A stretch of DNA of 37,469 bases, taken from assembly GCA_031260605.1 (NCBI GenBank), contig JAISLF010000072.1, forward strand, positions 1-37,469. The letters run 5' to 3'. The stretch comes from Oscillospiraceae bacterium. Its GTDB lineage: Bacteria > Bacillota > Clostridia > Oscillospirales > Oscillospiraceae. Below, piece by piece: positions 21,822 through 31,262 of this stretch. Each line of letters opens with the position of its first letter. The first letter of the stretch is position 1. Under the pieces are notes generated by a model. The model had not been told where the DNA came from. It was given only the letters and a program-made list of their open reading frames with translations, and ran no database searches. The position numbers were made by a program, and so were the translations under genes.

Positions 21822-23264
21822 ATGAACAAAATTAAATCACTTTTCGGCGCACAGGATATGACTGTGGGCAGCCCTTTTTTAGGTTTGCTGAAATTCAGCA
21901 TTCCGCTGCTAATCGGCTCGATTGCGCAGATGCTCTACACGACAGCCGACAGAATCATTGTTTCGAAATTCTGCGGAAACGACGCGATGTCCGCCCTCGG
22001 CGCGACAATGCCAATACAAAACCTGTTTTTGGTCTTCTTTATAGCAATCGGCTCCGGCGTTACGGTTATGGTTTCGCAGTATTTCGGCGCAAAGGATAAT
22101 GACAATATCGGTTTGTGCGTCGGCAACTCCATTACGCTGATTACAATCACAAGTATCGTTGTTACGCTTGCGTCCACACCGTTTACGCGGCAAATACTGA
22201 CCTTGCTCAACACGAACGAACAGTTCGCCGATATGGCGTACATTTACCTGTTCATCCTGTTTTTAGGCTCGGCGGCAAACGGCTTCTACAACGTAATCGG
22301 CGGCATAATCCGCGGTCTGGGCGACTCGGTTTTCCCGCTGTTAATCCTAATGCTGACTGTTGTGCTTAACGTAGTGCTGGACATTTGGTTTGTGTGGTGG
22401 TTCTCAAAAATATGGGGGCCTGTCGGCGGCGTTGCCGGCGCGGCGCTTGCAACGATAATTGCGCAGTACATATCGGCGGGCATTCTTGTATGGAAGCTGC
22501 TGACAATGAAAAAGGAAATCCGGCTTACAAAGCAAACGCTTATCCCGAGAAAGAACACCGTACTGCAGATAACAAGACTCGGTCTGCCGACGGGCATTCA
22601 GATGGCGGTTATGTTTTTGTCCAACATCGTTATGCAGCCCTCCATTATGGCAATTGATATTGCAACGCCCGCCGTTCCTGTCTTTGCAACAATGACCGCG
22701 ACAATGAGCATAGACGGATACGCTGTTTTGCCCAGTCAGTCGTTTTCAATGGCGGCAAGTACGTTTACGGGGCAGAATATCGGCGCGGGAAAGATGGACC
22801 GCGTGAAAAAAGGCGCGGTCACCTGTTTTCTTATGTGCTTTATATTCACCGCAATAATGGCTGTGCTCATACAATATTTCGGCAGGGATATGTTTAAGCT
22901 GTTCACCAAAGCAGACGACCCGACGACCCCCGCGATTATTGAGCTTGGCATGTCCTTCCTGCGTATAATGATTCCCGCGTATGTTCTGATGACCATCAAT
23001 ATGACATTTACCGGCGTTATGCGCGGCGCGGGCGACAGTATCGGAACAATGGTAATTTCGCTTATCGTAAACGTGGTTCTGAAGGTTCCGCTCACACTTA
23101 TTATGCTCAAGATAACCGGCGATCCGATATGGATTTTCCTTTCAATGCCGATTTGCTTTGTTGTGGGCTGCGCGGTCACGATGATTTACTACAAAAAAGC
23201 CGACTGGCGAAAGCACGCAGTTGTCACCGGAGAAGTGAAGTTAGAAGCACCCGTCATCGGTTAG
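21822..23264 (+). CDS. MATE family efflux transporter
   Basis: A 480-residue, 12-span membrane protein exporting drugs or metabolites in exchange for sodium or protons. The opening MTVGSPFLGLLKFSIPLLIGSIAQMLYTTADRIIV and the matching second-half segment (RLGLPTGIQMAVMFLSNIVMQP) show the MATE internal duplication; FTGQNIGAGKMDRVKKG is also characteristic. The substrate cannot be inferred. The ATG at 21822 has only a weak upstream site (GAGAG). Confidence 0.93.
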   Translation: MNKIKSLFGAQDMTVGSPFLGLLKFSIPLLIGSIAQMLYTTADRIIVSKFCGNDAMSALGATMPIQNLFLVFFIAIGSGVTVMVSQYFGAKDNDNIGLCVGNSITLITITSIVVTLASTPFTRQILTLLNTNEQFADMAYIYLFILFLGSAANGFYNVIGGIIRGLGDSVFPLLILMLTVVLNVVLDIWFVWWFSKIWGPVGGVAGAALATIIAQYISAGILVWKLLTMKKEIRLTKQTLIPRKNTVLQITRLGLPTGIQMAVMFLSNIVMQPSIMAIDIATPAVPVFATMTATMSIDGYAVLPSQSFSMAASTFTGQNIGAGKMDRVKKGAVTCFLMCFIFTAIMAVLIQYFGRDMFKLFTKADDPTTPAIIELGMSFLRIMIPAYVLMTINMTFTGVMRGAGDSIGTMVISLIVNVVLKVPLTLIMLKITGDPIWIFLSMPICFVVGCAVTMIYYKKADWRKHAVVTGEVKLEAPVIG

Positions 23265-23361
23265 CCATACAACAGCAAACAAAATCTAAAATAAGGTCTG
23301 CCGCTCGGAGTTAAGGCAAAGCTCCTGCTTGCCGAACGCCGGGGCGGAAATTAAAATACAG

Positions 23362-24603
23362 ATGTCAAAAATTCCTTTTCTCACAAAACAAAAGGCAGAG
23401 GAAATTGCCGCTGCTTTCCCTACACCGTTTCATATATACGACGAAAAGGGAATATCCGAAAACGCGGAGCGTGTTAACTCCGCTTTTTCGTGGAATCCCG
23501 GCTACCGCGAGTATTTCGCGGTTAAGGCAATGCCGACGCCCGCAGTGTTAAAGCTGCTGAAAAGCCGCGGCTGCGGCGCAGACTGCGCGTCTATGGCGGA
23601 GCTGCTGCTTGCCGAAAAATGCGGATTTTCAGGCAGCGAGATAATGTTTTCGTCCAACAACACGCCGGACGAGGAGTTTGTCAAGGCACGCGAGCTTGGT
23701 GCAACCATCAATCTCGACGATATTACGCATATCGATGTGCTGAATCGCCTGTGCGGCATTCCCGAGACAATCTGCTGCAGGTATAATCCCGGCGGAATCT
23801 ACTCTGTGTCCAACCACATTATGGACAATCCCGGAGACGCGAAATACGGGATGACGCGCCCGCAGATATTCGAGGCGTTCGCGCGCCTTAAAGAGCTTGG
23901 CGCGAAGAAATTCGGCATTCACGCGTTTTTAGCATCTAACACGCTCACGGACTACTACTACCCGCAGCTGGCCGAGCAGCTTTTCACCCTCGCGCGGGAC
24001 TTGCAGTATGAAACAGGCGCTCAGGTCGCGTTTATCAACCTGTCCGGCGGCGTGGGCGTGAACTACCAGCCCGACGGATATGTCAACGACATTTTGAAAA
24101 TCGGTGAGGGCGTTCGTCAGGCGTATGAAAACGTGCTGCTTCCCGCCGGAATGTCAGACGTTGCGGTGTTCACGGAAATGGGGCGCTTTATGCTTGCGCC
24201 TTACGGACATCTGATTACCCGCGCGATACGCGAAAAGCACATTTACAAGGAATACATCGGCGTGGACTCTTCAGCGTGTGACCTTATGCGCCCCGCGATT
24301 TACGGCGCGTATCACCACATAACGGTGCTCGGCAAAGAGGACGCACCGTGCGACCATGTGTATGACGTTGCGGGCGCGCTGTGCGAGAACAACGACAAGT
24401 TCGCGATAGACCGCAATCTGCCTGAGATTGAAACCGGCGACCTGCTGTGCATTCACGACACGGGCGCGCACGGACGCGCAATGGGCTACAACTACAACGG
24501 GAAGCTTCGCTCAGGTGAGGTGCTTTTGCACCCGGACGGCACGTTTTCCGTAATACGCCGCCGCGAGACGGTGGACGACTACTTTGCGACGATAATTTGG
24601 TAG
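23362..24603 (+). CDS. lysA: Diaminopimelate decarboxylase
   Basis: PLP-dependent, alanine-racemase-fold decarboxylase making lysine from meso-diaminopimelate. From MSKIPFLTKQKAEEIAAAFP the 413-residue protein follows closely the Clostridia LysA type: PTPFHIYDEKGI, YFAVKAMPTP with the PLP lysine, GCGADCASMAEL, NLSGGVGVNY, FTEMGRFMLAPYGHL, and CENNDKFA. ATG at 23362 matches the family start; an upstream in-frame TTG (23329) has no support. It lies about 100 bases after the MATE gene and 27 bases before proB. Confidence 0.92.
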   Translation: MSKIPFLTKQKAEEIAAAFPTPFHIYDEKGISENAERVNSAFSWNPGYREYFAVKAMPTPAVLKLLKSRGCGADCASMAELLLAEKCGFSGSEIMFSSNNTPDEEFVKARELGATINLDDITHIDVLNRLCGIPETICCRYNPGGIYSVSNHIMDNPGDAKYGMTRPQIFEAFARLKELGAKKFGIHAFLASNTLTDYYYPQLAEQLFTLARDLQYETGAQVAFINLSGGVGVNYQPDGYVNDILKIGEGVRQAYENVLLPAGMSDVAVFTEMGRFMLAPYGHLITRAIREKHIYKEYIGVDSSACDLMRPAIYGAYHHITVLGKEDAPCDHVYDVAGALCENNDKFAIDRNLPEIETGDLLCIHDTGAHGRAMGYNYNGKLRSGEVLLHPDGTFSVIRRRETVDDYFATIIW

Positions 24604-24630
24604 CCGAAAGGAATATTATACGCAGGGCAT

Positions 24631-25431
24631 ATGCAAAAACAAAAAATTGTCATAAAAATCGGTACCTCAACGCTTTGCCACCTCGGCAACGGGCTGAATT
24701 ACCGCAATATTGAGCGTGTTTGCCGCGAGATTGCAGACCTGAAGCATTCCGGCTGTGGCGTAACGCTCGTAACCTCAGGCGCAATCGGCGCGGGAACGGC
24801 AAAGCTGAATCTCCCGTCGCGGCCGTCTGACCTGCGTGAAAAGCAGGCTGTTGCGTCCGTCGGACAGTCTGTGCTTATGCACGCGTATGACAAGTTCTTT
24901 TCTGAATACGGCGTGACTGTCGGGCAGGTTCTGCTAAACAAAGAGGACACGGACCGTCCTGTATCGCGCGAGAGTCTGCTTGGCACGCTGAACGCAATGT
25001 ATGCGCTCGGAGTGCTGCCTGTTGTCAACGAAAACGACGCTGTCGGGTTCGACGAGATCGAGTCTGACACAAGCATTTTCGGCGACAACGACACGCTGTC
25101 CGCCGTTGTCGCCGGCTTCACCGGCGCTGATTTGCTTGTAATACTCACGGATATAGACGGGCTTTTCACCGCAAATCCGCACGAGGACCCTGACGCGCAG
25201 CTGATTGCGCGTGTGACGGCGATTACCCCGCGCATACTTGAGCTTGCGGGCGGCGCAGGCTCGACCTTCGGCACAGGCGGAATGGCGACAAAGGTCAAGG
25301 CGGCGATGATAGCGGCCAAAACCGGTTGCCGCACAGTTATTGTCAACGGTGCTATTCCCGGGAACCTGTACAGGGCGGCGCAGGGCTTGCCTGTCGGCAC
25401 TGTGTTTGAACTGGGAAGTCAGGCTGTTTAG
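24631..25431 (+). CDS. proB: Glutamate 5-kinase
   Basis: Phosphorylates glutamate, the first step of proline synthesis. The 266-residue protein is the amino-acid kinase domain alone: VIKIGTSTLC, TLVTSGAIGAG, PVVNENDAV, FGDNDTLSA, LTDIDGLFT and GTGGMATKVKAA are all in place. The C-terminal PUA domain of the roughly 370-residue enzymes is absent; shorter forms like this exist. proA is not next to it. The 27-base gap from lysA suggests cotranscription. Confidence 0.93.
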   Translation: MQKQKIVIKIGTSTLCHLGNGLNYRNIERVCREIADLKHSGCGVTLVTSGAIGAGTAKLNLPSRPSDLREKQAVASVGQSVLMHAYDKFFSEYGVTVGQVLLNKEDTDRPVSRESLLGTLNAMYALGVLPVVNENDAVGFDEIESDTSIFGDNDTLSAVVAGFTGADLLVILTDIDGLFTANPHEDPDAQLIARVTAITPRILELAGGAGSTFGTGGMATKVKAAMIAAKTGCRTVIVNGAIPGNLYRAAQGLPVGTVFELGSQAV

Positions 25432-25521
25432 GCTGTAAGAAAAATGTGTTATTGCGGAGACTGCACCGGCTTTCTGACCCGGCGCGTCTTCTAATTGATA
25501 GGGAAATTGAGGTTTTTTACG

Positions 25522-27111
25522 ATGGCAAAGTATATTTTTGTAACAGGCGGCGTTGTTTCCGGGCTTGGCAAGGGAATCTGCGCTTCGTCACTCGGGCGGC
25601 TGCTAAAGCAGCGCGGTCTGCGTGTCACGCTGCAAAAGCTCGACCCGTATTTTAACATCGACCCCGGAACGATGAACCCGATTCAGCACGGCGAGGTCTT
25701 TGTAACGGACGACGGCGCGGAAACCGACCTTGACATCGGTCACTACGAGCGTTTTATCGACGAAAACCTTACGGCAAACTCCTCCGTCTCCTCCGGCAAG
25801 GTGTACTGGAGCGTTCTCAATAGCGAGCGCGACGGCGAGTTTCTCGGCAAAACGGTGCAGATAATCCCGCACATCACGGATAAAATTAAAAGCTGTATCT
25901 ACAGCCTTGACGACGGTGAAAACGACGTTATCATTACCGAAATCGGCGGCACCGTCGGCGATATTGAAAGCCAGCCGTACCTTGAGGCAATCCGCCAGGT
26001 CGGCAAGGAGCGCGGCGCCGGCAACGTGCTGTACATTCACGTTTCGCTTATTGTCCAGATTCCCGGCTCAAACGAGCTAAAGACAAAGCCGACGCAGCAC
26101 TCAGTCAAAGAACTGCTTTCAATGGGAATAACGCCGGATATTTTAGTGTGCCGCACAGCGGAGCCGCTGCCCGACGGACTAAAACGCAAGATTGCCCTGT
26201 TCTGCAACACGGAAACGGACTGCGTTATCCAGAACATTACGGCGCGGTCGCTGTATGAGGTGCCGCTTTTGATGGCGCAGGAGGGGCTGGACCTCGTCGC
26301 GTGCCGCAAGCTCGGACTTGTCACAGACGAGCCTGACCTCACCGAATGGCACATCATTGTAGACCGGACGCTGAAGGCAACGAAAATCGTAAAAATCGCG
26401 CTTGTCGGCAAGTATACGGAGCTGCACGACGCGTATCTTTCGATTGCGGAGTCGTTCTATCACGCGGGAACTGAAAACGACGTTATTGTAGACATAGACT
26501 GGATTGATTCGGAGACGCTTACGGACGAAAACGCCGGCGAGATTCTCAAAACCGCGCAGGGCATAATTGTCCCCGGCGGCTTTGGCGAGCGCGGCATCGA
26601 GGGGATGATTTCCGCCGTAAAATACGCGAGGGAAAACGATATTCCGTATTTCGGAATCTGTCTCGGAATGCAGATGGCCGTAATTGAGTTTGCGCGGCAC
26701 GTTGCGGGTCTTACCGGAGCGCACACAACGGAGGTTGACCCCGGCACGAAGTACCCGGTCATTGACCTTATGCCGGAGCAGGTCGGCATAACGCAAAAGG
26801 GCGGCACAATGCGTCTCGGCAAATACCCCTGCGTGCTGTCGGCGGATTCAGTCGCGATAAATGCCTACGGGCAGGCGGACATTTCCGAGCGGCACCGCCA
26901 CAGACTTGAGTTCAACAACGAATACCGCGAGATACTGCAGGCAAAGGGACTGCTGCTGTCCGGTCTGTCGCCCAGCGGCAACCTTGTTGAGATTGTGGAG
27001 CTTCCGACAAATAAATTCTTTGTCGGCGTGCAGTTCCACCCGGAATTCAAGTCGCGGCCCAACAGGGCGCACCCGCTGTTCAGGGAGTTTGTTAAGGCAA
27101 GCATAAGGTAA
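25522..27111 (+). CDS. pyrG: CTP synthase
   Basis: Makes CTP from UTP with ATP and glutamine. The 529-residue protein starts [25 protein letters not shown] (synthetase domain with P-loop) and has a C-terminal class I glutamine amidotransferase domain with GICLGMQM (catalytic Cys) and HPEFKSRP (catalytic His/Glu). ATG at 25522 follows TGAGG; the frame upstream to 25495 is not part of the gene. No clear pyrG-type attenuator is visible in the 90 bases after proB. Confidence 0.97.
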   Translation: MAKYIFVTGGVVSGLGKGICASSLGRLLKQRGLRVTLQKLDPYFNIDPGTMNPIQHGEVFVTDDGAETDLDIGHYERFIDENLTANSSVSSGKVYWSVLNSERDGEFLGKTVQIIPHITDKIKSCIYSLDDGENDVIITEIGGTVGDIESQPYLEAIRQVGKERGAGNVLYIHVSLIVQIPGSNELKTKPTQHSVKELLSMGITPDILVCRTAEPLPDGLKRKIALFCNTETDCVIQNITARSLYEVPLLMAQEGLDLVACRKLGLVTDEPDLTEWHIIVDRTLKATKIVKIALVGKYTELHDAYLSIAESFYHAGTENDVIVDIDWIDSETLTDENAGEILKTAQGIIVPGGFGERGIEGMISAVKYARENDIPYFGICLGMQMAVIEFARHVAGLTGAHTTEVDPGTKYPVIDLMPEQVGITQKGGTMRLGKYPCVLSADSVAINAYGQADISERHRHRLEFNNEYREILQAKGLLLSGLSPSGNLVEIVELPTNKFFVGVQFHPEFKSRPNRAHPLFREFVKASIR

Positions 27112-27324
27112 AAAACAGAAGCAAACATAATCTCCGTACGCAAAACGCGCGCACCTTCTATATGAATAAATTCCAATACTGCACAAATATTTATAAATGA
27201 TTAGTATATTATACGCAATATTGCTTATATAATTCGTATAAATATTGTGGTATACTTGTATTATTGAATGATTACAGATTCTGTTATTATTTAATAATAA
27301 AAGTAAACTGAGAGGATTTATTCA

Positions 27325-27600
27325 GTGAAACAAAAAAGAATTTTAATCGGTCTCATAGTGGGCGTTTTATGTGCGGTCTCACTTGGATACGCGGTGTTTG
27401 CCTCCGGCAGCAGCGACCGTACCGATTCGGATATAATTGGAACGCCAACTCCCGCTCCTGTGGCAGTTGACGGAAATGATACAACCAAAAGTGACAAAGC
27501 TGCAAGCCCCTCGGCGACTCCGGATCCTGTTCCCGTATTTATTGAAACCGAAGATGAAGTCAATTCGAATACTGACTTGGAAGCGGCAACAACAAAATAA
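27325..27600 (+). CDS. N-terminal part of a frameshifted secreted protein
   Basis: A 91-residue frame from a GTG after GAGAGG. MKQKRILIGLIVGVLCAVSLGYAVFAS is a signal peptide or N-terminal anchor, followed by a Pro/Thr/Asp-rich linker with TPTPAPVAV and SPSATPDPVPVF. It stops at TAA (27598-27600), but the -1 frame continues with well-formed protein sequence to 27827, so the gene appears broken in or near the run AACAACAAAATAAC. The upstream DNA is very AT-rich. No family recognised. Confidence 0.6.
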   Translation: MKQKRILIGLIVGVLCAVSLGYAVFASGSSDRTDSDIIGTPTPAPVAVDGNDTTKSDKAASPSATPDPVPVFIETEDEVNSNTDLEAATTK

Positions 27601-27827
27601 CAACTGTTTTAGACGCTTCAACCTCCTCGGGAACCTGCAATACAAAGATTTATTTGTATGACTGTACAGACGGGGCAGTATACGGTCCGTACGATTACAG
27701 CACCACAAACTCTTGGACACACAAGGTAGTAACTTGGACCAACATTAATGCCATGCATTACCGGGCATTCAGAATCCAAAAAACGAACTCAGCTAATCAG
27801 CTAAATTTCACGTTAGGAATATCTTAA
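27576..27827 (+). pseudogene. Out-of-frame C-terminal part of the same secreted protein
   Basis: An 83-codon open frame begins after a TGA and reads GSGNNKITTVLDASTS, NTKIYLYDCTDGAVYGPY, then HYRAFRIQKTNSANQLNF to a TAA. It has no start codon or ribosome site, yet its Thr/Tyr/Asn-rich alternating pattern looks like a beta-sandwich domain of a secreted protein. A strong terminator follows at 27845, as expected for the true end of the gene. Confidence 0.55.
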
Positions 27828-27844
27828 TACCGAAGCAAAGCAAA

Positions 27845-27892
27845 GCACAGCGCCCTGCGGGTAATTATCCGCAGGGCGCTGTGCATTTTTTA
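27845..27892 (+). terminator. Strong terminator
   Basis: A 16-bp perfect stem GCACAGCGCCCTGCGG with loop GTAATTAT, followed by ATTTTTTA. Confidence 0.92.
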
Positions 27893-27958
27893 GCCGTCGT
27901 TATTAAGCATATGCCGGTTACGGCAATATTTACAGCTATGCCGCACCATCACCCACCG

Positions 27959-29257
27959 TTACGAACCCAGCGAATTGTCGAACTCCACGCCGCAGAACTT
28001 TACATTCACGACGCTTGCGGGGTCAACAAACTCCATATCGTAGCTAAAATTCGCCATTGTGTTGTCCAGCATAGACGAGGTGAAGCGCGGGTGAACCACC
28101 GTGCCGTCCGCGAGAGTCAGCTCCACTATGCCCTCCGCCGAGCAATCGAACGGGAACAAGTTGCTTAGGTAATCCGCAAACACATTGAATTCAATGTTCG
28201 TCACGCCGAGCACTGCCTGCGCCTCGTGTCCGTCGAAAATGCCGCCGATTGCTCTCGGATGTGCGGGATTATCGCCCGAAATTTCGATTTCCCAATTTCC
28301 TGTCAGCACTTTTTCGGCGCGTGCTCCCTGCCAGACGAGTGTTAGCGTGTTCGGGTCGCTCGAACCGAGCTCAAAGCTCTGGGTTATAGTGCCGCTCAAA
28401 ACGTCAATGGTATTGTACTCGCCGTCCGTCGACGGCCACATCACGTCTCCGGTCGGTATTTTTACCCCTAAAACCGCAGTGCCCCATGCGCCTGCCGAGG
28501 TGTCTGTGAAGCGGTGTGAAACCACGAGTGTTTCTCCGTTCAACGCAAGCTCTGTCAGTTCAAAAAACTCCGCTCCCGGCACCGGAACCGGTTCTGTCAG
28601 CCCGATATTCTCGCCGATGTTAAACCCTGTGTCCTGCTCTTCGGGATAATCCGTGATCTCCAGCGCAATTGCGTCAAAGCTCAAATGAATCTTCCCGCCG
28701 AAAACATCCGCCGCCGAAAACATACTCACAATTGCCGTATGCTCGTCCTCAAGTGTGACGGTAACTCCGCCGTCGGAGAACGGTATGCCGTTTTTCAGGA
28801 AAACAAGCGATTCTGTCAGCCGCGCCGCCTGCGGCACTGTGATTCGCAGCTTGATGTATGCCCCGCCGCGCGCCGCGTCGTACATTCCGGCAACCGGCTC
28901 AATTTCAATGTCTCCGCTGCCGGTTATTGTAATGTCCTTTCCCGATTTAACATACGGCTCCGCCTCTTGGCTGTAGAATATTGAGTTGAATACCTCGTTG
29001 AGGTCAATTACATTCAGCGCCGCAAGAACACCCGTGCCGAGCGTCAGCACAAGCACGGCAGCGGCGGCAACCGCCGCAATGCGCTGTCCTAAATGTCCGC
29101 GTTTCGGCTTAAAGCTGTGTTCCGGGGCGTGCCCGGTCTCATCCTGTATTTTCTGCATTGTAAGCTCCTTAATTGTATCGACGGAAACACCGCCGAGTGT
29201 CTTTTTAGCCGGGCGCGCAACCGTATTTTTGTCATCCCGCTCTATTTTCAGCTTCAT
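27959..29257 (-). CDS. Anti-sigma factor-like membrane protein (DUF4179-type)
   Basis: A 432-residue protein: cytoplasmic N-terminus (about 1-57), one membrane helix (RIAAVAAAAVLVLTLGTGVLAAL, about 59-82) and a large beta-rich extracytoplasmic part with an ITGSGDIEIEPVAGMYDAARGG segment. This topology and the position directly downstream of an ECF sigma gene (ATG overlaps the sigma TGA, 29254-29257) are typical of cognate anti-sigma factors with DUF4179-like domains. It would hold the sigma factor at the membrane until a signal arrives. The exact Pfam assignment is from memory. Confidence 0.75.
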   Translation of the reverse strand: MKLKIERDDKNTVARPAKKTLGGVSVDTIKELTMQKIQDETGHAPEHSFKPKRGHLGQRIAAVAAAAVLVLTLGTGVLAALNVIDLNEVFNSIFYSQEAEPYVKSGKDITITGSGDIEIEPVAGMYDAARGGAYIKLRITVPQAARLTESLVFLKNGIPFSDGGVTVTLEDEHTAIVSMFSAADVFGGKIHLSFDAIALEITDYPEEQDTGFNIGENIGLTEPVPVPGAEFFELTELALNGETLVVSHRFTDTSAGAWGTAVLGVKIPTGDVMWPSTDGEYNTIDVLSGTITQSFELGSSDPNTLTLVWQGARAEKVLTGNWEIEISGDNPAHPRAIGGIFDGHEAQAVLGVTNIEFNVFADYLSNLFPFDCSAEGIVELTLADGTVVHPRFTSSMLDNTMANFSYDMEFVDPASVVNVKFCGVEFDNSLGS

Positions 29258-29811
29258 TTTTCCGCCTCCGTTTTGTTTTGTTCGCTCCCGCGCGTTAACT
29301 GCTCTTTGAGCATTTTGCGTCCCCTGTGCAGCCGCTGCTTAACTGTGTTTTCCGTGCAGTCCATACGCTGCGCAATCGCGGCGGCGGACTGCTCCGAGTA
29401 GTAAAACAGCAGCAGCGTCTCGCGGTACGGCTCAGGCAGCATAAGCACGCCCTCCCGCACACCCTCGCGCTGCTCCTCGTCCTCCAGCGCCAGGGGAAAG
29501 CTTTGCCCGTCAGGCACTGCGTCCTCCTCAAGCGGCAGAGTCTCGTGGGTTCTGCGCAGTCTGTCAACGGTTTTGTTGCGCGCGATTGCCGCGAGGTACG
29601 CCTTTAGCGTGTCCGGATTCACACTTTCGGCGCTTTGCCACAGCGCAAAGAACACATCCGCCGCAATCTCCTCAATGTCGCGCGGCACAGCCGCACCCTT
29701 CGCCGCGTTGCGTATGACAGCCACAACATACGGACTGTATTTGTCTATCAGCAGCTCAAGCGGGCGCGCGTCCCCGCCGCGAACTGCCGACAGCAGCTTT
29801 TTGTCATTCAT
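29254..29811 (-). CDS. ECF-type RNA polymerase sigma factor
   Basis: A 185-residue group IV sigma factor. Region 2 includes LLIDKYSPYVVAVIRNA, IEEIAADVFFALWQ and LKAYLAAIARNKTVDRLRR. Region 4 includes LPEPYRETLLLFYYSEQSAAAIAQRM and TENTVKQRLHRGRKMLKE. The downstream gene overlaps it and is the likely anti-sigma factor. A candidate autoregulatory ECF promoter lies about 40-65 bases upstream. The Shine-Dalgarno is weak. Confidence 0.92.
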   Translation of the reverse strand: MNDKKLLSAVRGGDARPLELLIDKYSPYVVAVIRNAAKGAAVPRDIEEIAADVFFALWQSAESVNPDTLKAYLAAIARNKTVDRLRRTHETLPLEEDAVPDGQSFPLALEDEEQREGVREGVLMLPEPYRETLLLFYYSEQSAAAIAQRMDCTENTVKQRLHRGRKMLKEQLTRGSEQNKTEAEK

Positions 29812-29847
29812 AAGAGTAGTACCTGTTCCTTAACGGCCGTCATATAT

Positions 29848-29877
29848 ATAGTCGCTGTGTGGAGGGGATAGGTTACA
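29848..29877 (-). promoter_or_regulatory. Candidate autoregulated ECF promoter
   Basis: On the minus strand TGTAACC (complement of 29871-29877), 16-bp spacer, CGACTAT (complement of 29848-29854). The AAC -35 and CG -10 match common ECF promoter features and are unlike the sigma-A promoters elsewhere in the window. Confidence 0.5.
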
Positions 29878-29904
29878 ACGCGGGGGCAGATGTAGCCAAA
29901 AAGC

Positions 29905-29931
29905 AAAGCGCCGCCGTTGCGGCGACGCTTT
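29905..29931 (-). terminator. Probable terminator of the sigma-regulator gene
   Basis: On the minus strand AAAGCGTCGCCG, loop CAA, CGGCGGCGCTTT (one wobble pair), then GCTTTTTGG. Confidence 0.6.
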
Positions 29932-29941
29932 GGGGTGGGGG

Positions 29942-31018
29942 TTACAGCAGCTCTGCTATATAATCAACCACCGGATCCTCGTATACGTCCAGTATTATTT
30001 TTGCGCTTGTCCAAGTAACTATACAGTAAATCTGCATACCGTTTTCCTTGACATATTCAAGTGCGCGGCTGTAGGAATCCCGGTCTCTCGGGTCGTCGAT
30101 CATTTTCACAAACTGTTTTCTGTCAGCCATATATTTCAGCATACTGGTAAAATGCGTTTCTACATCCTCAGGAGTTTGTATATCGCCCCATCCCGTTCCG
30201 TCATCACCAGTTACCAAAAGCGGGTATTTTTCGTGGTCATATCGAACATAACTCAGATAGTTTATCGCGCCCGACTGTGTATAGCCGAACACATTATTAT
30301 ACGTTGCGCCTGTTACAACGCCCTGCCAAGTGTGCGAATCTAAATAGCGCATCGCAAATTGTTCTGACTCCTCAATACTCATCGGTTCTTTGAACTGTAT
30401 GACATACACATTCCTGCTGTCCTCCGGCAGCTTGCCTACTTCATCCGTAAAATAAGCGCGCTGGTCAAGTATGGCATATTCGAACGCTTCTACAAATTCC
30501 GGATCCGGCGTATATGGCTCCCCAAAACTGGGCTCGTGCATGCTCGCACGGTTGTAAAAAAACAGCTCTCCGCGTTCAATATGCCCAACAATTGTGCCGT
30601 ATTTGCGATCCGCTGCCGAAAACCACACGCCTTCGCGTATAGCAATATCATAACTCCCGTAGCCCCTGTTATAAACCATAACATTGCTTCGTATGTCAAG
30701 GGGATGGTGCAGCTCTGTGTACGCCGCGAAATCCAGACTAACAATATTTTCATAATACTCCCCGTCGTAGTACTTAAGCTTTTCCATCGGGTTATAGTAA
30801 AACGACGCGACAATCGGCGACAGTCCCCACTGCACAAAGCACAGCGCCGCAAGCAGTATCGCCAGCAGTACAAGTCCCGCCTTTCGGAATTCGCGCCGGA
30901 TGATTTTCCGAACGCGGAGTGTAAAGTCGCCGCCGGATTTCAGCTCGTCCTGCGAGAACGAATCTGCGGTGTTTTCCGTCTGCTCCGGCACTTTGTCTAA
31001 AATTTCGTCAGTGTTCAT
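29942..31018 (-). CDS. Sigma factor regulator (anti-sigma, Sigma_reg_N/C-like)
   Basis: A 358-residue protein with an N-terminal cytoplasmic tail (MNTDEILDKVPEQTEN), a basic stretch, one hydrophobic helix (LVLLAILLAALCFVQWGL, about 49-66) and a long extracytoplasmic region with VYVIQFKEPMSIEES and a late GMQIYCIVTWTSAKIILDVY. This matches the sigma factor regulator families that partner ECF sigma factors such as B. subtilis SigM. GGAG precedes the ATG. It lies upstream of the ECF sigma gene but is separated from it by a terminator and a promoter. Confidence 0.75.
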   Translation of the reverse strand: MNTDEILDKVPEQTENTADSFSQDELKSGGDFTLRVRKIIRREFRKAGLVLLAILLAALCFVQWGLSPIVASFYYNPMEKLKYYDGEYYENIVSLDFAAYTELHHPLDIRSNVMVYNRGYGSYDIAIREGVWFSAADRKYGTIVGHIERGELFFYNRASMHEPSFGEPYTPDPEFVEAFEYAILDQRAYFTDEVGKLPEDSRNVYVIQFKEPMSIEESEQFAMRYLDSHTWQGVVTGATYNNVFGYTQSGAINYLSYVRYDHEKYPLLVTGDDGTGWGDIQTPEDVETHFTSMLKYMADRKQFVKMIDDPRDRDSYSRALEYVKENGMQIYCIVTWTSAKIILDVYEDPVVDYIAELL

Positions 31019-31197
31019 TGTCGTTATCTCCTTGCGTCATCAATTTTTGCAAAGTTTGTCTGCCGCGCACAACAGGCACATGGGCGTACAGCCGACTTTG
31101 TTCTGTGCAGTATACCATATTTCGCGGCGGAATGCCACAATTTTTTTTGCGGCGGCGCCGCCTGTGCGCTCTTTTCCGAAACAAAACTCCTCCGCAA

Positions 31198-31227
31198 TTG
31201 ACAAATACCCTCTTTTTGTGCTAAACT
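31198..31227 (+). promoter_or_regulatory. Promoter for walJ-rlmH
   Basis: TTGACA at 31198-31203, 18-bp spacer, TAAACT at 31222-31227; the leader is about 30 bases. Confidence 0.65.
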
Positions 31228-31262
31228 ACACTCATCTATCTCCACTCGGAGGCACTGCCTGC

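Noticed and set aside
25432..25521. pyrG-type attenuator before the CTP synthase gene
   Set aside because: No strong stem followed by a T run and no obvious initiation G-run arrangement could be seen.
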